Of a stretch of DNA of 43,221 bases, positions 34,918 through 43,221 are shown in pieces. Where the stretch lies: the NCBI GenBank assembly GCA_002011745.1, contig MTOU01000005.1, forward strand, positions 1 through 43,221. Direction: 5' to 3'. Each line of letters starts with the position of its first letter. Position 1 is the stretch's first letter. The notes under the pieces are model-generated. The model made no database searches. It was not told the DNA's origin and saw only the letters and a program-made list of their open reading frames with translations. The DNA is from Nitrospirae bacterium JdFR-85 (GTDB lineage Bacteria > Nitrospirota > Thermodesulfovibrionia > Thermodesulfovibrionales > JdFR-85). Position numbers and translations under genes: made by a program.

Positions 34918-35851
34918 CTCTCCTCCTGAATCCCAATATCCTTTTTATCTTTGGATAATCACCAACAATCCCATTGGGCAGAAAGATGATTATAAGGATG
35001 AGCAGAATCCCAAACAGTGTCTGATGCGCAGTACCTATCCTCGGTAGAGACCTTATCAACTCTGCAAGAAGCACCATTATTACTGCACCCACAACAGGTC
35101 CCCAGTATGTGGCTACCCCTCCCACCATCACAACCATAATGGTGATAATGGATATATCATGGAGTGCAAAGACAATCTCAGGGTCAATATACCCCATGTA
35201 ATTGGTATAAAAGGCACCTGCAATGCCTGTAAGAACCGCGCTTATTGTTAGGGCGATGGTCTTATAAAGAGTGGTATTGATGCCTAAGGACTCTGCAGCA
35301 TCCTGGTCCTCACGGATTGCCACAAAATAGTAACCAAGTTTTGACTCTATAATCTTCTTCACAAGAACAAAGGCACCTACAGCTATCAGGACTATTATAT
35401 AGTAGTACCAAGTCTTCTCAACCCATGTCCTCTCCTTGATCAGTATTCCAAGAGCACCCTGTGTAAAGCCTCTAAGGTTCTCTGCCGTTACCCTGAGGAC
35501 CTCCCCCATTGCGAGTGTAGCCAATGCAAAGAATGGGCCTCTTAGTCTGAGACAGATAAAACCTATAATGAGGGCTTCTGCAGCCACAATCACCACACTC
35601 AGAGGCAGACCCCACCATGCAGAAATGCCTGTCTTGAAATAGAGTATTCCTGCAGTATATGCTCCCACTCCGAAGAAGGCAGCATGTCCGAAAGATACCT
35701 GGCCACAGTATCCTCCAAGAAGGTTCCATGCCATCCCTATAACTGACCACATGATCACCAGTATCAATATATGCATCATATATGTGCTGAGACCGAAAAG
35801 GGGAAGCAACAATAGCAGAAGCAGCATTATATAGGGCTGATATTTTCTCAT
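34901..35851 (-). CDS. livM: LivM-type ABC transporter permease
   Basis: A 316-residue membrane permease with about ten helices and the family segments LLGGYCGQVSFGHAAFFGVGAYTAG, RGPFFALATLAMGEV and IREDQDAAESLGINTTLYK (contact loop for the ATPase). The start at 35851 overlaps the livH stop (ATGA). It forms the translocation pore with LivH. Confidence 0.95.
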   Translation of the reverse strand: MRKYQPYIMLLLLLLLPLFGLSTYMMHILILVIMWSVIGMAWNLLGGYCGQVSFGHAAFFGVGAYTAGILYFKTGISAWWGLPLSVVIVAAEALIIGFICLRLRGPFFALATLAMGEVLRVTAENLRGFTQGALGILIKERTWVEKTWYYYIIVLIAVGAFVLVKKIIESKLGYYFVAIREDQDAAESLGINTTLYKTIALTISAVLTGIAGAFYTNYMGYIDPEIVFALHDISIITIMVVMVGGVATYWGPVVGAVIMVLLAELIRSLPRIGTAHQTLFGILLILIIIFLPNGIVGDYPKIKRILGFRRRVGTTS

Positions 35852-36777
35852 TTGCCGAGCCTCTGTCTCCTAAGGATTGATGCAACACCACCTGGCAGGA
35901 ATATGAGGGCAGCTATAAATATAGCAAACCTCCCCACAGGAGCCCATCCCATACCCACATATGTTGCAGTAAGGGATTCAAAGATTCCAAGAATCAACCC
36001 ACCTATAATTGCCCCTACAGTGGAGCCGAGCCCACCGAGAATGGTTATAACAAAGGCAATAAGGGTAAATCTTCCCCCAAGTGCAGGATATAGATAGTAG
36101 ATAGGAATAAAGAGACAGCCAGCTGCACCTACCAAGGCTGCCCCAAGGCCAAAGGTTATGAGCCTCATCCTCTCAACATTAACACCCATCAGCACAGCAG
36201 CATCCATATCCTGGGCAGTTGCCCTTATGGACTTGCCAGTGTCTGTCCTCGTGAGAAAGAACCAGAGGGCCACGGTTATTACCACAGCAAACAGGAATGA
36301 TATGCTCCAGGGTACTGACAGAGAGAGCTCCACTGGTGAGTCCCTCCAGAAATCACTTAGATACCATGCATCAGAGGCATATTCAACAGGCACTGAACGG
36401 TAGTCAGAGGTGAAGAGAATTGTGGCAAGGTTGGCAAGGACCATTCCTATTCCCACTGTCAGTATAACCTGGTTTTCAGGCAGTATGGATTCCACCTTCA
36501 GCACAGGATTTATGAGATACTTCTGGATGGCCATACCGAAGAAAAACATCAGAGGAGCTGCAATAAAAACAGACAGATAGGGGTCTATATTAAAAAGAAC
36601 AAAAAGCCAGTAGGCAAGATACATAGCAACCATCATTAACTCACCATGGGCGAGATTGATTATCTTCATCACGCCCATGATGAGTGTCATGCCTATGCCT
36701 ATGAGGGCATAGAGCCCTCCTAAGAGGATACCTGCTATCAGGGTCTGTAAGAGAACCTCAACCTGTACAGCATCCAC
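35848..36777 (-). CDS. livH: LivH-type ABC transporter permease
   Basis: A 309-residue permease with eight or nine helices. Typical segments are GLYALIGIGMTLIMGVMKIINLAHGELMM, RATAQDMDAAVLMGVNVERM (ATPase contact loop) and ILGGLGSTVGAIIGGLILGIFE. It begins at a GTG (36777) preceded by GGGAG. It follows the binding-protein gene by 19 bp and is coupled to livM. Confidence 0.95.
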   Translation of the reverse strand: MDAVQVEVLLQTLIAGILLGGLYALIGIGMTLIMGVMKIINLAHGELMMVAMYLAYWLFVLFNIDPYLSVFIAAPLMFFFGMAIQKYLINPVLKVESILPENQVILTVGIGMVLANLATILFTSDYRSVPVEYASDAWYLSDFWRDSPVELSLSVPWSISFLFAVVITVALWFFLTRTDTGKSIRATAQDMDAAVLMGVNVERMRLITFGLGAALVGAAGCLFIPIYYLYPALGGRFTLIAFVITILGGLGSTVGAIIGGLILGIFESLTATYVGMGWAPVGRFAIFIAALIFLPGGVASILRRQRLGK

Positions 36778-36796
36778 TATAGGACTGACTCCCTAC

Positions 36797-37990
36797 CTAT
36801 CTTCTGTCTCTCCATCGAGGAATGGGATATACATACTTTTTAGTTGCATACTCAAGGGGCCAGATGGTCTCGTGTTTCCCATTTATGACCTGTAGCACAA
36901 GAGTATCCATGAAGTTCTGGTTCTGATACCCCTCACGATCTTCAAACTTTATAGGACCAAAGGCTGTCATAAGATTCGTCTCCTTCATCGCCTTCCTTAT
37001 ATCCTCAGGAGTCCACGTCTTTGCACGCTCTAATACATCTTTGATCACATACAGGGCAGAGTATGCCTCTGCACCATGGTAGGAGGGATATTTACCATGT
37101 CTTGACTTATACTTCTCTGCAAATTCCTTTGCACCTGGATAGGTGACCTGAGGGCTCCAGAGTGTTGCAGTTACTACATATTCTGATGCATCCTTTGCAT
37201 TCTCAATAAACTCAGGGATTGCGAATCCTGCTGCACCACCAGCAAAGAGCTTGGCATCAATCCTCAGCTCTTTTATCTGTCTCATCAGCAGCGCAGCATC
37301 CATAACATAAGAGACCATATAGATAACATCCGGTCTTTTTGATTTCACCTTTGAGAGAATTGGTTTAAAATCAACAGCACCACTCTCATATTTCTCCTTC
37401 AACACAACCTTCATACCCAGCCTCTTGGCATCCTTCACCATTCCCTCTGCTCCCTTTGTGCCAAAGTCAGAACTCTCGTAGAGAATAGCAATCGTCTTTG
37501 GCTTAACAACCTCTTTAAGAAAGGACCTGAGACCACTGGTATAGTAGGATACAGAAGGGTTCATACGGAATACATACTTGTAATTCTGCTGTGTTATGTT
37601 ATCTGCTGCACCAGTGACAACCAGATAAGGAACCTTCCTCTCTTCTGCCACTGCAGCAATCGCTTTTGAGCAGGAGGAGCTGTATTCACCAAAAATCACA
37701 GGCTGTTTCTTCACATCTATCAGCTTCTCCACTATCGCCCTGGAAACCTCGGGTTTACCTTGTGAGTCCTCAAACACCAGAACAACCTTCTTTCCTTTAA
37801 TACCACCTGCAGCATTGATCTCCTCCATGGCTATCTCATAGGAACGTTTCTCAATCTCTCCAAACTTGGCTTTACTGCCTGTCAGTGGAAGGGGAATTCC
37901 AAAGGTAACAGTATCTTCTGAAAAAGAAGACCCTGTGATTACTAAGGAAAACAGAAACATAACTGCTATCAGCAAAATCATCCTTTTCAT
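36797..37990 (-). CDS. livK: LivK-type periplasmic substrate-binding protein
   Basis: A 397-residue type I periplasmic binding protein. The signal peptide (MKRMILLIAVMFLFSLVITG) is followed by VTFGIPLPLTGSKAKFGE, the ligand-site start of the family, and the loop AINAAGG-like segment (EEINAAGGIKGKKVVLVFEDSQGKPE). It delivers substrate, probably branched-chain or other hydrophobic amino acids, amides or aromatic acids, to LivHM. The exact ligand cannot be read. The ATG at 37990 is chosen because GGAGG lies 5 bases upstream; an ATG at 38002 has none. Confidence 0.93.
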   Translation of the reverse strand: MKRMILLIAVMFLFSLVITGSSFSEDTVTFGIPLPLTGSKAKFGEIEKRSYEIAMEEINAAGGIKGKKVVLVFEDSQGKPEVSRAIVEKLIDVKKQPVIFGEYSSSCSKAIAAVAEERKVPYLVVTGAADNITQQNYKYVFRMNPSVSYYTSGLRSFLKEVVKPKTIAILYESSDFGTKGAEGMVKDAKRLGMKVVLKEKYESGAVDFKPILSKVKSKRPDVIYMVSYVMDAALLMRQIKELRIDAKLFAGGAAGFAIPEFIENAKDASEYVVTATLWSPQVTYPGAKEFAEKYKSRHGKYPSYHGAEAYSALYVIKDVLERAKTWTPEDIRKAMKETNLMTAFGPIKFEDREGYQNQNFMDTLVLQVINGKHETIWPLEYATKKYVYPIPRWRDRR

Positions 37991-38035
37991 GACTACCTCC
38001 AAATATTTTTAAATATTGAAGTTTTTAATTAAATA

Positions 38036-38044
38036 ATTATACCA
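38036..38044 (-). promoter_or_regulatory. Extended -10 promoter of the liv operon
   Basis: On the minus strand TGGTATAAT is a perfect extended -10 element. No good -35 is visible, as is usual for extended -10 promoters. The start point would lie about 40 bp before the livK ATG. The whole livK to malic enzyme gap (38003-38088) is very AT-rich and must also hold the divergent promoter, which I could not pinpoint. Confidence 0.5.
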
Positions 38045-38088
38045 TAAAAATGTAATAAAAAAATTTTATAAATAAAAGAGGCGTATTA

Positions 38089-39495
38089 ATGTCAGCCAGA
38101 CCAAGCCCCAGTTACAGTCTCACAATAAGGGCCTCAATAGAGAACCGGATAGGAATGTTTGCCCAGATAGCCACTGCCATAAGCAGGGCAGGCGGTGACC
38201 TCGGTGCTATAGATATTGTAAGAGTAGAAAAAGGGAGAATAGTCAGAGATATCACAGTTAATGCAAGAGATGAGGCCCATGAGAAGGCGATTGTAAATGC
38301 GATAAAGAAGGTAAAGGGTGTTCAGGTTTTAAGGGTATTTGACAGGACCTTCACAGCCCATATTGGTGGCAAGATTGAGATAAGGACAAAGTATCCCATA
38401 AGAGACAGCAATGACCTCTCAAAGGTCTACACCCCTGGTGTAGCAAGGGTCTGTAGAGACATCCTCTCTCACAAGGAACATGCCTACCGGTATACACTCA
38501 AGGGCAACTCTGTAGCCATTGTTACAGACGGTACAGCGGTACTGGGCTTGGGTGACATAGGCCCAGAGGCTGCACTGCCTGTTATGGAGGGCAAGGCAAT
38601 GATATTTAAGGAGTTTGCAGGTATAGATGCCTTCCCCGTTGTTCTCAACACAAAAGACCCTGAAGAGATTATAAGTACTGTTATAAACATCTCACCCACC
38701 TTTGGAGGCATAAACCTTGAGGACATCGGGGCACCACGATGTTTCTATATAGAACAGACTCTAAGGGAGAGACTGGATATCCCTGTTATTCACGATGACC
38801 AACATGGTACTGCAGTGGTGGTTCTTGCTGCACTGATCAATGTTGCAAGGCTGTACAGAAAGAATATAGAGAATCTTAGAATAGTAATAATAGGGGCAGG
38901 TGCTGCAGGTTCTGCTACTGCACGGATGCTCGCCTCTTATGGTATAAAGGAGATAGTAGTCTGTGACAGAACAGGTGCCATATACAAGGGAAGACGGAAA
39001 GACATGGACAGATACAAAAGACATCTTGCAAAACTCACCAACCCCCGGCGAGTTAAAGGCAGTGTTTCTGATATAATTGAAGGTACAGAGGTGGTTATAG
39101 GGCTTTCTGCTCCAAATGTTCTTAAACCAGATGATATAAAGAAGATGGCAAAAGAGCCTGTAGTCTTTGCCCTTGCAAATCCTGAACCTGAAATATCACC
39201 AGAAGAGGCCCTCCCTTTGGTGAGGGTGCTTGCCACTGGAAGGTCTGACTATCCCAACCAGATAAACAACATGCTCGCCTTTCCAGGGCTTTTCCGTGGG
39301 CTGCTGGACGCAAAGGCGAAGGGTGTTAATGAGGAGGTGAAGTTTGCAGCAGCAAGGGCGATCGCATATACAGTAAAGGATGACGAACTCCATGAGGACT
39401 ATATCATACCGAGTATATTTGACAAAAAGGTGACCTCTGCAGTAGCTCATGAGGTTTCAAAAGCAGCAAAAGACAGTGGTCTCGGAAGAAGATGA
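38089..39495 (+). CDS. NAD(P)-dependent malic enzyme with N-terminal ACT domain
   Basis: A 468-residue enzyme. Residues 8-85 are an ACT domain ([21 protein letters not shown]), fused to a bacterial-type malic enzyme core: [12 protein letters not shown] (catalytic Tyr), [16 protein letters not shown] (catalytic Lys), [20 protein letters not shown] (metal-binding Asp) and NAD-binding [12 protein letters not shown]. It interconverts malate with pyruvate and CO2 using NAD(P). The ACT domain suggests amino acid feedback. An AGAGG ribosome site precedes the ATG. The stop overlaps the sdhA start (ATGA), coupling malate/pyruvate exchange to succinate/fumarate exchange. Confidence 0.93.
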   Translation: MSARPSPSYSLTIRASIENRIGMFAQIATAISRAGGDLGAIDIVRVEKGRIVRDITVNARDEAHEKAIVNAIKKVKGVQVLRVFDRTFTAHIGGKIEIRTKYPIRDSNDLSKVYTPGVARVCRDILSHKEHAYRYTLKGNSVAIVTDGTAVLGLGDIGPEAALPVMEGKAMIFKEFAGIDAFPVVLNTKDPEEIISTVINISPTFGGINLEDIGAPRCFYIEQTLRERLDIPVIHDDQHGTAVVVLAALINVARLYRKNIENLRIVIIGAGAAGSATARMLASYGIKEIVVCDRTGAIYKGRRKDMDRYKRHLAKLTNPRRVKGSVSDIIEGTEVVIGLSAPNVLKPDDIKKMAKEPVVFALANPEPEISPEEALPLVRVLATGRSDYPNQINNMLAFPGLFRGLLDAKAKGVNEEVKFAAARAIAYTVKDDELHEDYIIPSIFDKKVTSAVAHEVSKAAKDSGLGRR

Positions 39496-41222
39496 ACAGA
39501 CTCCACCAGTACGATGTGGTAATAATCGGCTCAGGGCTTGCTGGCCTCAGGGCAGCCCTTGAGGCATCAAACCACGGAAATGTGGCGGTTATCTCAAAAC
39601 TCTATCCTACCCGTTCACACTCCACGGCTGCACAGGGAGGGATAGCAGCCGCTCTTGGAAACGAGGAGCCCGACAGCCCTGAATGGCACTTTTACGATAC
39701 CACAAAAGGAAGTGACTACCTTGGAGACCAGGACGCTATAGAGGTGATGTGTGAGGACGCAATAAGAACAGTTATTGAACTTGAACACATGGGGGTGCCT
39801 TTCTCAAGGACCCCGGAAGGACGGATAGCACAGAGACGTTTTGGTGGACATACACGGGAGTTTGGGGCTGCTCCAGTAAGAAGGGCCTGTTACTCTGCAG
39901 ACAGGACAGGCCATGCCATAGTCTTCGCTCTCTACGAACAGTGTCAATTAAGGGGTGTCAGATTCTTTCCTGAATTTCATGTGCTTGATATTGTTGTTGA
40001 GGATGGAAGGTGTCATGGTGTTGTGGCAATGGAGATACCCACAGGACAGATACATGCCTTCTCAACAAAGGCAACAGTGGTGGCCAGTGGTGGGTATGGA
40101 AGGGTCTTCAAGACCACCTCCAATGCCATTGCAACCACAGGAGACTGTCTCAGTATCCTATTCAACAGGGGAGTCCCTTTGGAGGACATGGAGTTCTTTC
40201 AGTTTCATCCCACAGGACTGTATGGTCTTGGCATACTAATAACAGAAGGTGCAAGAGGAGAAGGCGGTATCCTGATTAATGGAAAGGGTGAGAGATTCAT
40301 GGAGAGATATGCCCCGACGATAAAGGACCTTGCTCCAAGAGATATGGTTTCAAGGGCCATCCTGAATGAGATAAGAGAGGGAAGAGGGATAGATGGCAGA
40401 GACTTTGTCTACCTTGATCTCACGGGTATTCCGAAACAGATACTACAGGAGCGTCTGCCTGAGATATCCACCTTCTCAAAGATATACCTGGGTATTGACC
40501 CCTCAGAAAGCCCTATACCGGTTTTGCCCACAGCACACTATGCGATGGGGGGCATACCAACCGATGTAGATGCAAGGGTGCTTTCCAACGAGAGGGGAGA
40601 TACCATTGAGGGACTCTATGCAGCAGGAGAATGCGCCTGTGTCTCTGTACATGGGGCAAACAGACTCGGTTGTAATTCACTACTAGACACAGTTGTCTTC
40701 GGAAGAAGGGCAGGAAAGGCAATAGCAGAATGCCTCAGAGAGGCTGATTATGGAAGGATAACCAACGAGGTGGTTGAAAGGGCTATTGTGGAGATAGAGA
40801 ATATTATAAATAGCAGGGGTGATACAAGAGTAGGCTCTATAAGGGCAGAAATGCAGAAGGAGATGATGGAACACTGTTCTGTATTCAGGACTGAAGAGGG
40901 CCTTAAAAAGACTATTGAAATCCTGACAGAGCTGAAGAAGGCTTCAAAGAATATTCAACTCCATGATAGAACAAAGAGATTCAACACAGAACTCCTTGAG
41001 GCGATAGAACTGAGGCATCTGCTGAATCTTGCTGATGTGATTGCAAGATCGGCTCTACAGAGGACAGAAAGCCGTGGGGCTCACTACAGAGAGGACTTTC
41101 CAGAAAGGGATGATAAAAACTGGTTGAAGCACACCTTCGCCTTCAAAGAAGGTGATTCAATAGAGTTCAGATACAGACCTGTAAAAATAACGAGATTTCA
41201 GCCTGAGGAGAGAAAGTACTGA
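39492..41222 (+). CDS. sdhA: Succinate dehydrogenase/fumarate reductase flavoprotein subunit
   Basis: A 576-residue flavoprotein. The FAD-binding start is [29 protein letters not shown] holds the His that carries covalent [17 protein letters not shown] and [10 protein letters not shown] (active-site His/Thr), a catalytic Arg in the [13 protein letters not shown] region and HYAMGGI complete the family set. The C-terminus ends in the usual RYRPV-type segment. It oxidises succinate or reduces fumarate; the direction cannot be told from sequence. SdhB follows 10 bp later, and the membrane subunits are on the other strand at 32147-32817. Confidence 0.96.
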   Translation: MNRLHQYDVVIIGSGLAGLRAALEASNHGNVAVISKLYPTRSHSTAAQGGIAAALGNEEPDSPEWHFYDTTKGSDYLGDQDAIEVMCEDAIRTVIELEHMGVPFSRTPEGRIAQRRFGGHTREFGAAPVRRACYSADRTGHAIVFALYEQCQLRGVRFFPEFHVLDIVVEDGRCHGVVAMEIPTGQIHAFSTKATVVASGGYGRVFKTTSNAIATTGDCLSILFNRGVPLEDMEFFQFHPTGLYGLGILITEGARGEGGILINGKGERFMERYAPTIKDLAPRDMVSRAILNEIREGRGIDGRDFVYLDLTGIPKQILQERLPEISTFSKIYLGIDPSESPIPVLPTAHYAMGGIPTDVDARVLSNERGDTIEGLYAAGECACVSVHGANRLGCNSLLDTVVFGRRAGKAIAECLREADYGRITNEVVERAIVEIENIINSRGDTRVGSIRAEMQKEMMEHCSVFRTEEGLKKTIEILTELKKASKNIQLHDRTKRFNTELLEAIELRHLLNLADVIARSALQRTESRGAHYREDFPERDDKNWLKHTFAFKEGDSIEFRYRPVKITRFQPEERKY

Positions 41223-41232
41223 GCTGAAAGAG

Positions 41233-41973
41233 ATGAAGACCTATACTTTCAGGATTAGAAGATTCAATCCAGAAAAAGACACTGAATCTCACTGGGAGGA
41301 GTACACTGTAGAGATGGAGTCAATGGAGAGGGTACTTGATGGGCTAATCCGTATCAAAGAGACCCAAGATGGCAGTCTCACATTCAGGCGATCCTGTGCC
41401 CATGGTATATGTGGTTCCTGTGCAATGAAGATTAATGGAAAGAATGCCCTTGCCTGTCAGTCCCTTATAAAGGAGATGCCTGAGACAATAACGATAGAAC
41501 CACTTCAGGCATTCCCCGTGATCAAGGACCTTGTTGTTGATATGGAACCCTTCTTTGAAAAGAATGAGGAGGTTCTTCCCTATCTTATAAACGACGAGCC
41601 CCCACCAGAGCGGGAACGGCTACAGAGTCCTGAGGAGCAGCAGAGGGTGCTTGAGTCTATCACCTGTATAATGTGCGGTTCCTGCACCTCTTCATGTCCT
41701 GTCTTTTGGTCAGACCCTAAATACCTCGGACCCTCTGCCCTGCTCAAGGCATACAGATTCATCTTTGACTCCCGAGATAGGGCACAGGATGAGAGACTGA
41801 AGAGGATACTGCATGAGCATGGACTATGGAGATGCCATTCTATCTACAACTGTGTGGAGGTATGTCCGAAGGAAATCGATATTACCTCACATATAATCAG
41901 ACTAAAACGCCTCGCCCTAAGAAAGAGATTAATAAAGATACAGACAAAAAAGAACAGCAATATTGAATATTGA
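41233..41973 (+). CDS. sdhB: Succinate dehydrogenase/fumarate reductase iron-sulfur subunit
   Basis: A 246-residue protein linking SdhA to the membrane. The [2Fe-2S] site is CAHGICGSCAMKINGKNALAC. The second domain has CIMCGSCTSSCP and CHSIYNCVEVCPKEID, which together ligate the [4Fe-4S] and [3Fe-4S] clusters. The length is normal for SdhB/FrdB. The basic C-terminus (LKRLALRKRLIKIQTKKN) is slightly extended. It sits 10 bp after sdhA and 35 bp before the cytochrome gene. Confidence 0.96.
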   Translation: MKTYTFRIRRFNPEKDTESHWEEYTVEMESMERVLDGLIRIKETQDGSLTFRRSCAHGICGSCAMKINGKNALACQSLIKEMPETITIEPLQAFPVIKDLVVDMEPFFEKNEEVLPYLINDEPPPERERLQSPEEQQRVLESITCIMCGSCTSSCPVFWSDPKYLGPSALLKAYRFIFDSRDRAQDERLKRILHEHGLWRCHSIYNCVEVCPKEIDITSHIIRLKRLALRKRLIKIQTKKNSNIEY

Positions 41974-42008
41974 CAGAGGAAAATATAGACTCTTAAAATT
42001 CAAAAAGG

Positions 42009-43079
42009 ATGAAGACAAAAAAGCTGGTAGTTATCTTTCTTTTTCTTTCTTTTTTACCTTGTTCACTGGATGCAATGGTAAGTGGTCCCTGTAGTCTCTG
42101 CCATACCATGCATAATAGTCAGAATGGAGCTGCTGTAGCAAAAGCTATAACAAATACAGGATGGAATGACTTAGGAGAGTTAGCAGGTCCTACCACTGCT
42201 ACCCCTTATGAATATCTCCTTGTAAGCAGTTGTGTTGGCTGTCACTCTTCTACAACAGCCAATACAATTATTACCTTGGGAAGTCTTACTATCCCCATTG
42301 TTTATAACATGATAGAACCTATAAAACCTCTTGCTGGTGGTAATTTTTATTGGGTGGCAAACCCTGCCTATGGTGATGCCTACGGACACAATGTATATGG
42401 AATTGTGGGAAAGGATTCTCAACTCACAGAGGCACCCGGAAGACTGTGGGGCTGCAACAGTACCTGCCACACAACCCTTGCAGCAGATTTTCCAGATCCC
42501 ATGTATAACAAGAGGGGATGTGAGGGCTGTCATGCATCCACTGCCCACCATGATGATTCAAAACCTTGGTATAGATTTGTAAAGGCACCTCATGGTGACT
42601 CCTACTATGTGGAAGGAGTTGAAGACAGTGATTGGGAGTATACCACGGATCTGAATGATCATAACTATTATAAAGGTACAACCGTTCTATACTGGGGAGT
42701 AGGTTATTTCCCTCAGTATAAAACAATAACCGCCTTTTGTACAGGTTGTCATGGGAATTTTCACGGTTCTGGTCCTCTGCCAGGGCAGGGGATGGGTGAT
42801 TCAAGTCCTTGGATAAGGCATCCTACTGATATAGCACTTCCTCAGACAGGTGAGTATTCTGCCTATGATCCTGTAACTAATTACAGCACTGAAGCACCAG
42901 TAGCGTGGGTTAATCCCCAGAATCCGACCAGAGCAGAGGCTGTGGTGATGTGTCTCAGTTGTCATAGGGCTCATGGTTCTCCCTATAAAGACCTTCTGAG
43001 ATGGGATTATAATCAGATGATAGCAAACGGTGGTGGCCCAGATACAGGCTGCTTCACTTGCCACACTACAAAAAACTAA
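42009..43079 (+). CDS. Exported multiheme c-type cytochrome (six CXXCH plus one CX3CH)
   Basis: A 356-residue protein with a signal peptide (VVIFLFLSFLPCSLDA). Heme-binding motifs occur at C28-H32, C75-H79, C171-H175, C244-H248, C315-H319 and C348-H352; C149-N-S-T-C153-H154 is a CX3CH variant that could bind a seventh heme. Many other His residues could be distal ligands. The ends (GPCSLCHTMHNSQNG; CLSCHRAHGSPYKDLLRWDY) resemble secreted multiheme cytochromes of metal- and sulfur-metabolising bacteria with doubled CXXCH motifs. It probably moves electrons in the periplasm or beyond. It lies 35 bp after sdhB. The ribosome site (AAAGG) is unusually close to the ATG. Partners and redox role are unknown. 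Confidence 0.92.
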   Translation: MKTKKLVVIFLFLSFLPCSLDAMVSGPCSLCHTMHNSQNGAAVAKAITNTGWNDLGELAGPTTATPYEYLLVSSCVGCHSSTTANTIITLGSLTIPIVYNMIEPIKPLAGGNFYWVANPAYGDAYGHNVYGIVGKDSQLTEAPGRLWGCNSTCHTTLAADFPDPMYNKRGCEGCHASTAHHDDSKPWYRFVKAPHGDSYYVEGVEDSDWEYTTDLNDHNYYKGTTVLYWGVGYFPQYKTITAFCTGCHGNFHGSGPLPGQGMGDSSPWIRHPTDIALPQTGEYSAYDPVTNYSTEAPVAWVNPQNPTRAEAVVMCLSCHRAHGSPYKDLLRWDYNQMIANGGGPDTGCFTCHTTKN

Positions 43080-43106
43080 TTTTTAGATAAAAACAGATTG
43101 TTTCTT

Positions 43107-43221
43107 CTACATGTATATATTCAATCTCCTCATCTGCCAGACTGCCACTGTGCCTGCAAGCACCATGAAAAGTATCATACCCCACTCAGTCATCGTAGGC
43201 ACTACCGTGGCCTGCTGCCCA
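43107..43221 (-). CDS. C-terminal end of an IPTL-CTERM-like sorted protein, 5' part outside window
   Basis: The last 115 bp read on the minus strand as an open frame ending at a TAG (43107-43109): ...TVVPTMTEWGMILFMVLAG, then TVAVWQMRRLNIYM. The pattern VPTMTEWGM, a single membrane helix and a short basic tail (RR) matches the IPTL-CTERM/PEP-CTERM-like class of C-terminal sorting signals, which direct secreted proteins to membrane processing and the cell surface. The rest of the protein lies beyond the window, so its function is unknown. It is convergent with the cytochrome gene. Confidence 0.72.
   Translation of the reverse strand, partial: GQQATVVPTMTEWGMILFMVLAGTVAVWQMRRLNIYM

Noticed and set aside
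1-43221. CRISPR arrays, insertion sequences, prophage, rRNA genes or riboswitches
   Set aside because: No regularly spaced direct repeats, transposase or integrase motifs, or rRNA/riboswitch-like conserved blocks were seen; the longest intergenic gap is about 290 bp (17481-17767) and holds the pga control region.

Overview
The window (43,221 bp, AT-rich, few gaps between genes, many ATGA/TAATG start-stop overlaps) comes from a Gram-negative, probably anaerobic bacterium. Lipid A kinase LpxK, a PgaA-type outer-membrane porin and a multiheme c-type cytochrome show the Gram-negative envelope. The mix of Cache-sensor kinases, a two-CW domain kinase, ACT- and CBS-containing enzymes, an archaeal-type Thr-tRNA editing domain and an IPTL-CTERM-like protein fits Nitrospirota (Thermodesulfovibrionia-like) or Desulfobacterota. 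That placement is inference only. No CRISPR array, insertion sequence, rRNA or prophage was seen.

Layout. (1) 1-10822, minus strand: one long operon. In transcription order it encodes a 72-aa small protein, a GAF histidine kinase, an Hpt-REC-REC-GGDEF diguanylate cyclase, a PilB-like ATPase fused to zinc ribbons and a receiver domain, a DnaJ-domain protein, a PilB paralogue with a destroyed ATPase site, PilT, a CheY-like receiver and a Cache sensor kinase cut by the window edge. (2) 10989-17480, minus: a complete pgaABCD operon for poly-N-acetylglucosamine (PNAG) exopolysaccharide. (3) 17768-22439, minus: an NtrC-type sigma-54 activator and a large Cache hybrid kinase whose sensor is closely similar to that of the kinase at 1-1683. 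(4) 22493-24199: an MFS transporter, a probable gene remnant and an unknown small protein. (5) 24294-24940, plus: YjbQ and a 2x[4Fe-4S] ferredoxin. (6) 24937-28542, minus: an ECF sigma factor, its anti-sigma factor, two exported proteins and a two-CW histidine kinase. (7) 28750-32114: tRNA-Arg(ACG), a stand-alone Thr-tRNA editing domain, LpxK, endonuclease V, an FmdB-type zinc ribbon protein and a conserved unknown. (8) 32147-37990, minus: livKHMGF (branched-chain amino acid type ABC importer), a CBS-ACT protein and sdhCD. (9) 38089-43079, plus: ACT-malic enzyme, sdhAB and a multiheme cytochrome c. (10) 43107-43221, minus: the C-terminal end of an IPTL-CTERM-like surface protein.

The main discovery candidate is a two-operon sigma-54 regulon. 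Both the pga operon and the 10.8-kb signalling/pilus-motor operon are preceded by GG-N10-GC/GT sigma-54 promoters. Upstream of each lies a tandem pair of the same 17-bp inverted repeat (TGTACC-N5-GGTACA type), with the two copies exactly 20 bp apart. The GAFTGA-containing activator encoded beside pgaA is the obvious candidate to bind them. If so, exopolysaccharide synthesis, a diguanylate cyclase (c-di-GMP activates PgaC/PgaD in E. coli) and type IV pilus motor ATPases would be switched on together by paralogous Cache sensors, giving an attachment/biofilm programme.
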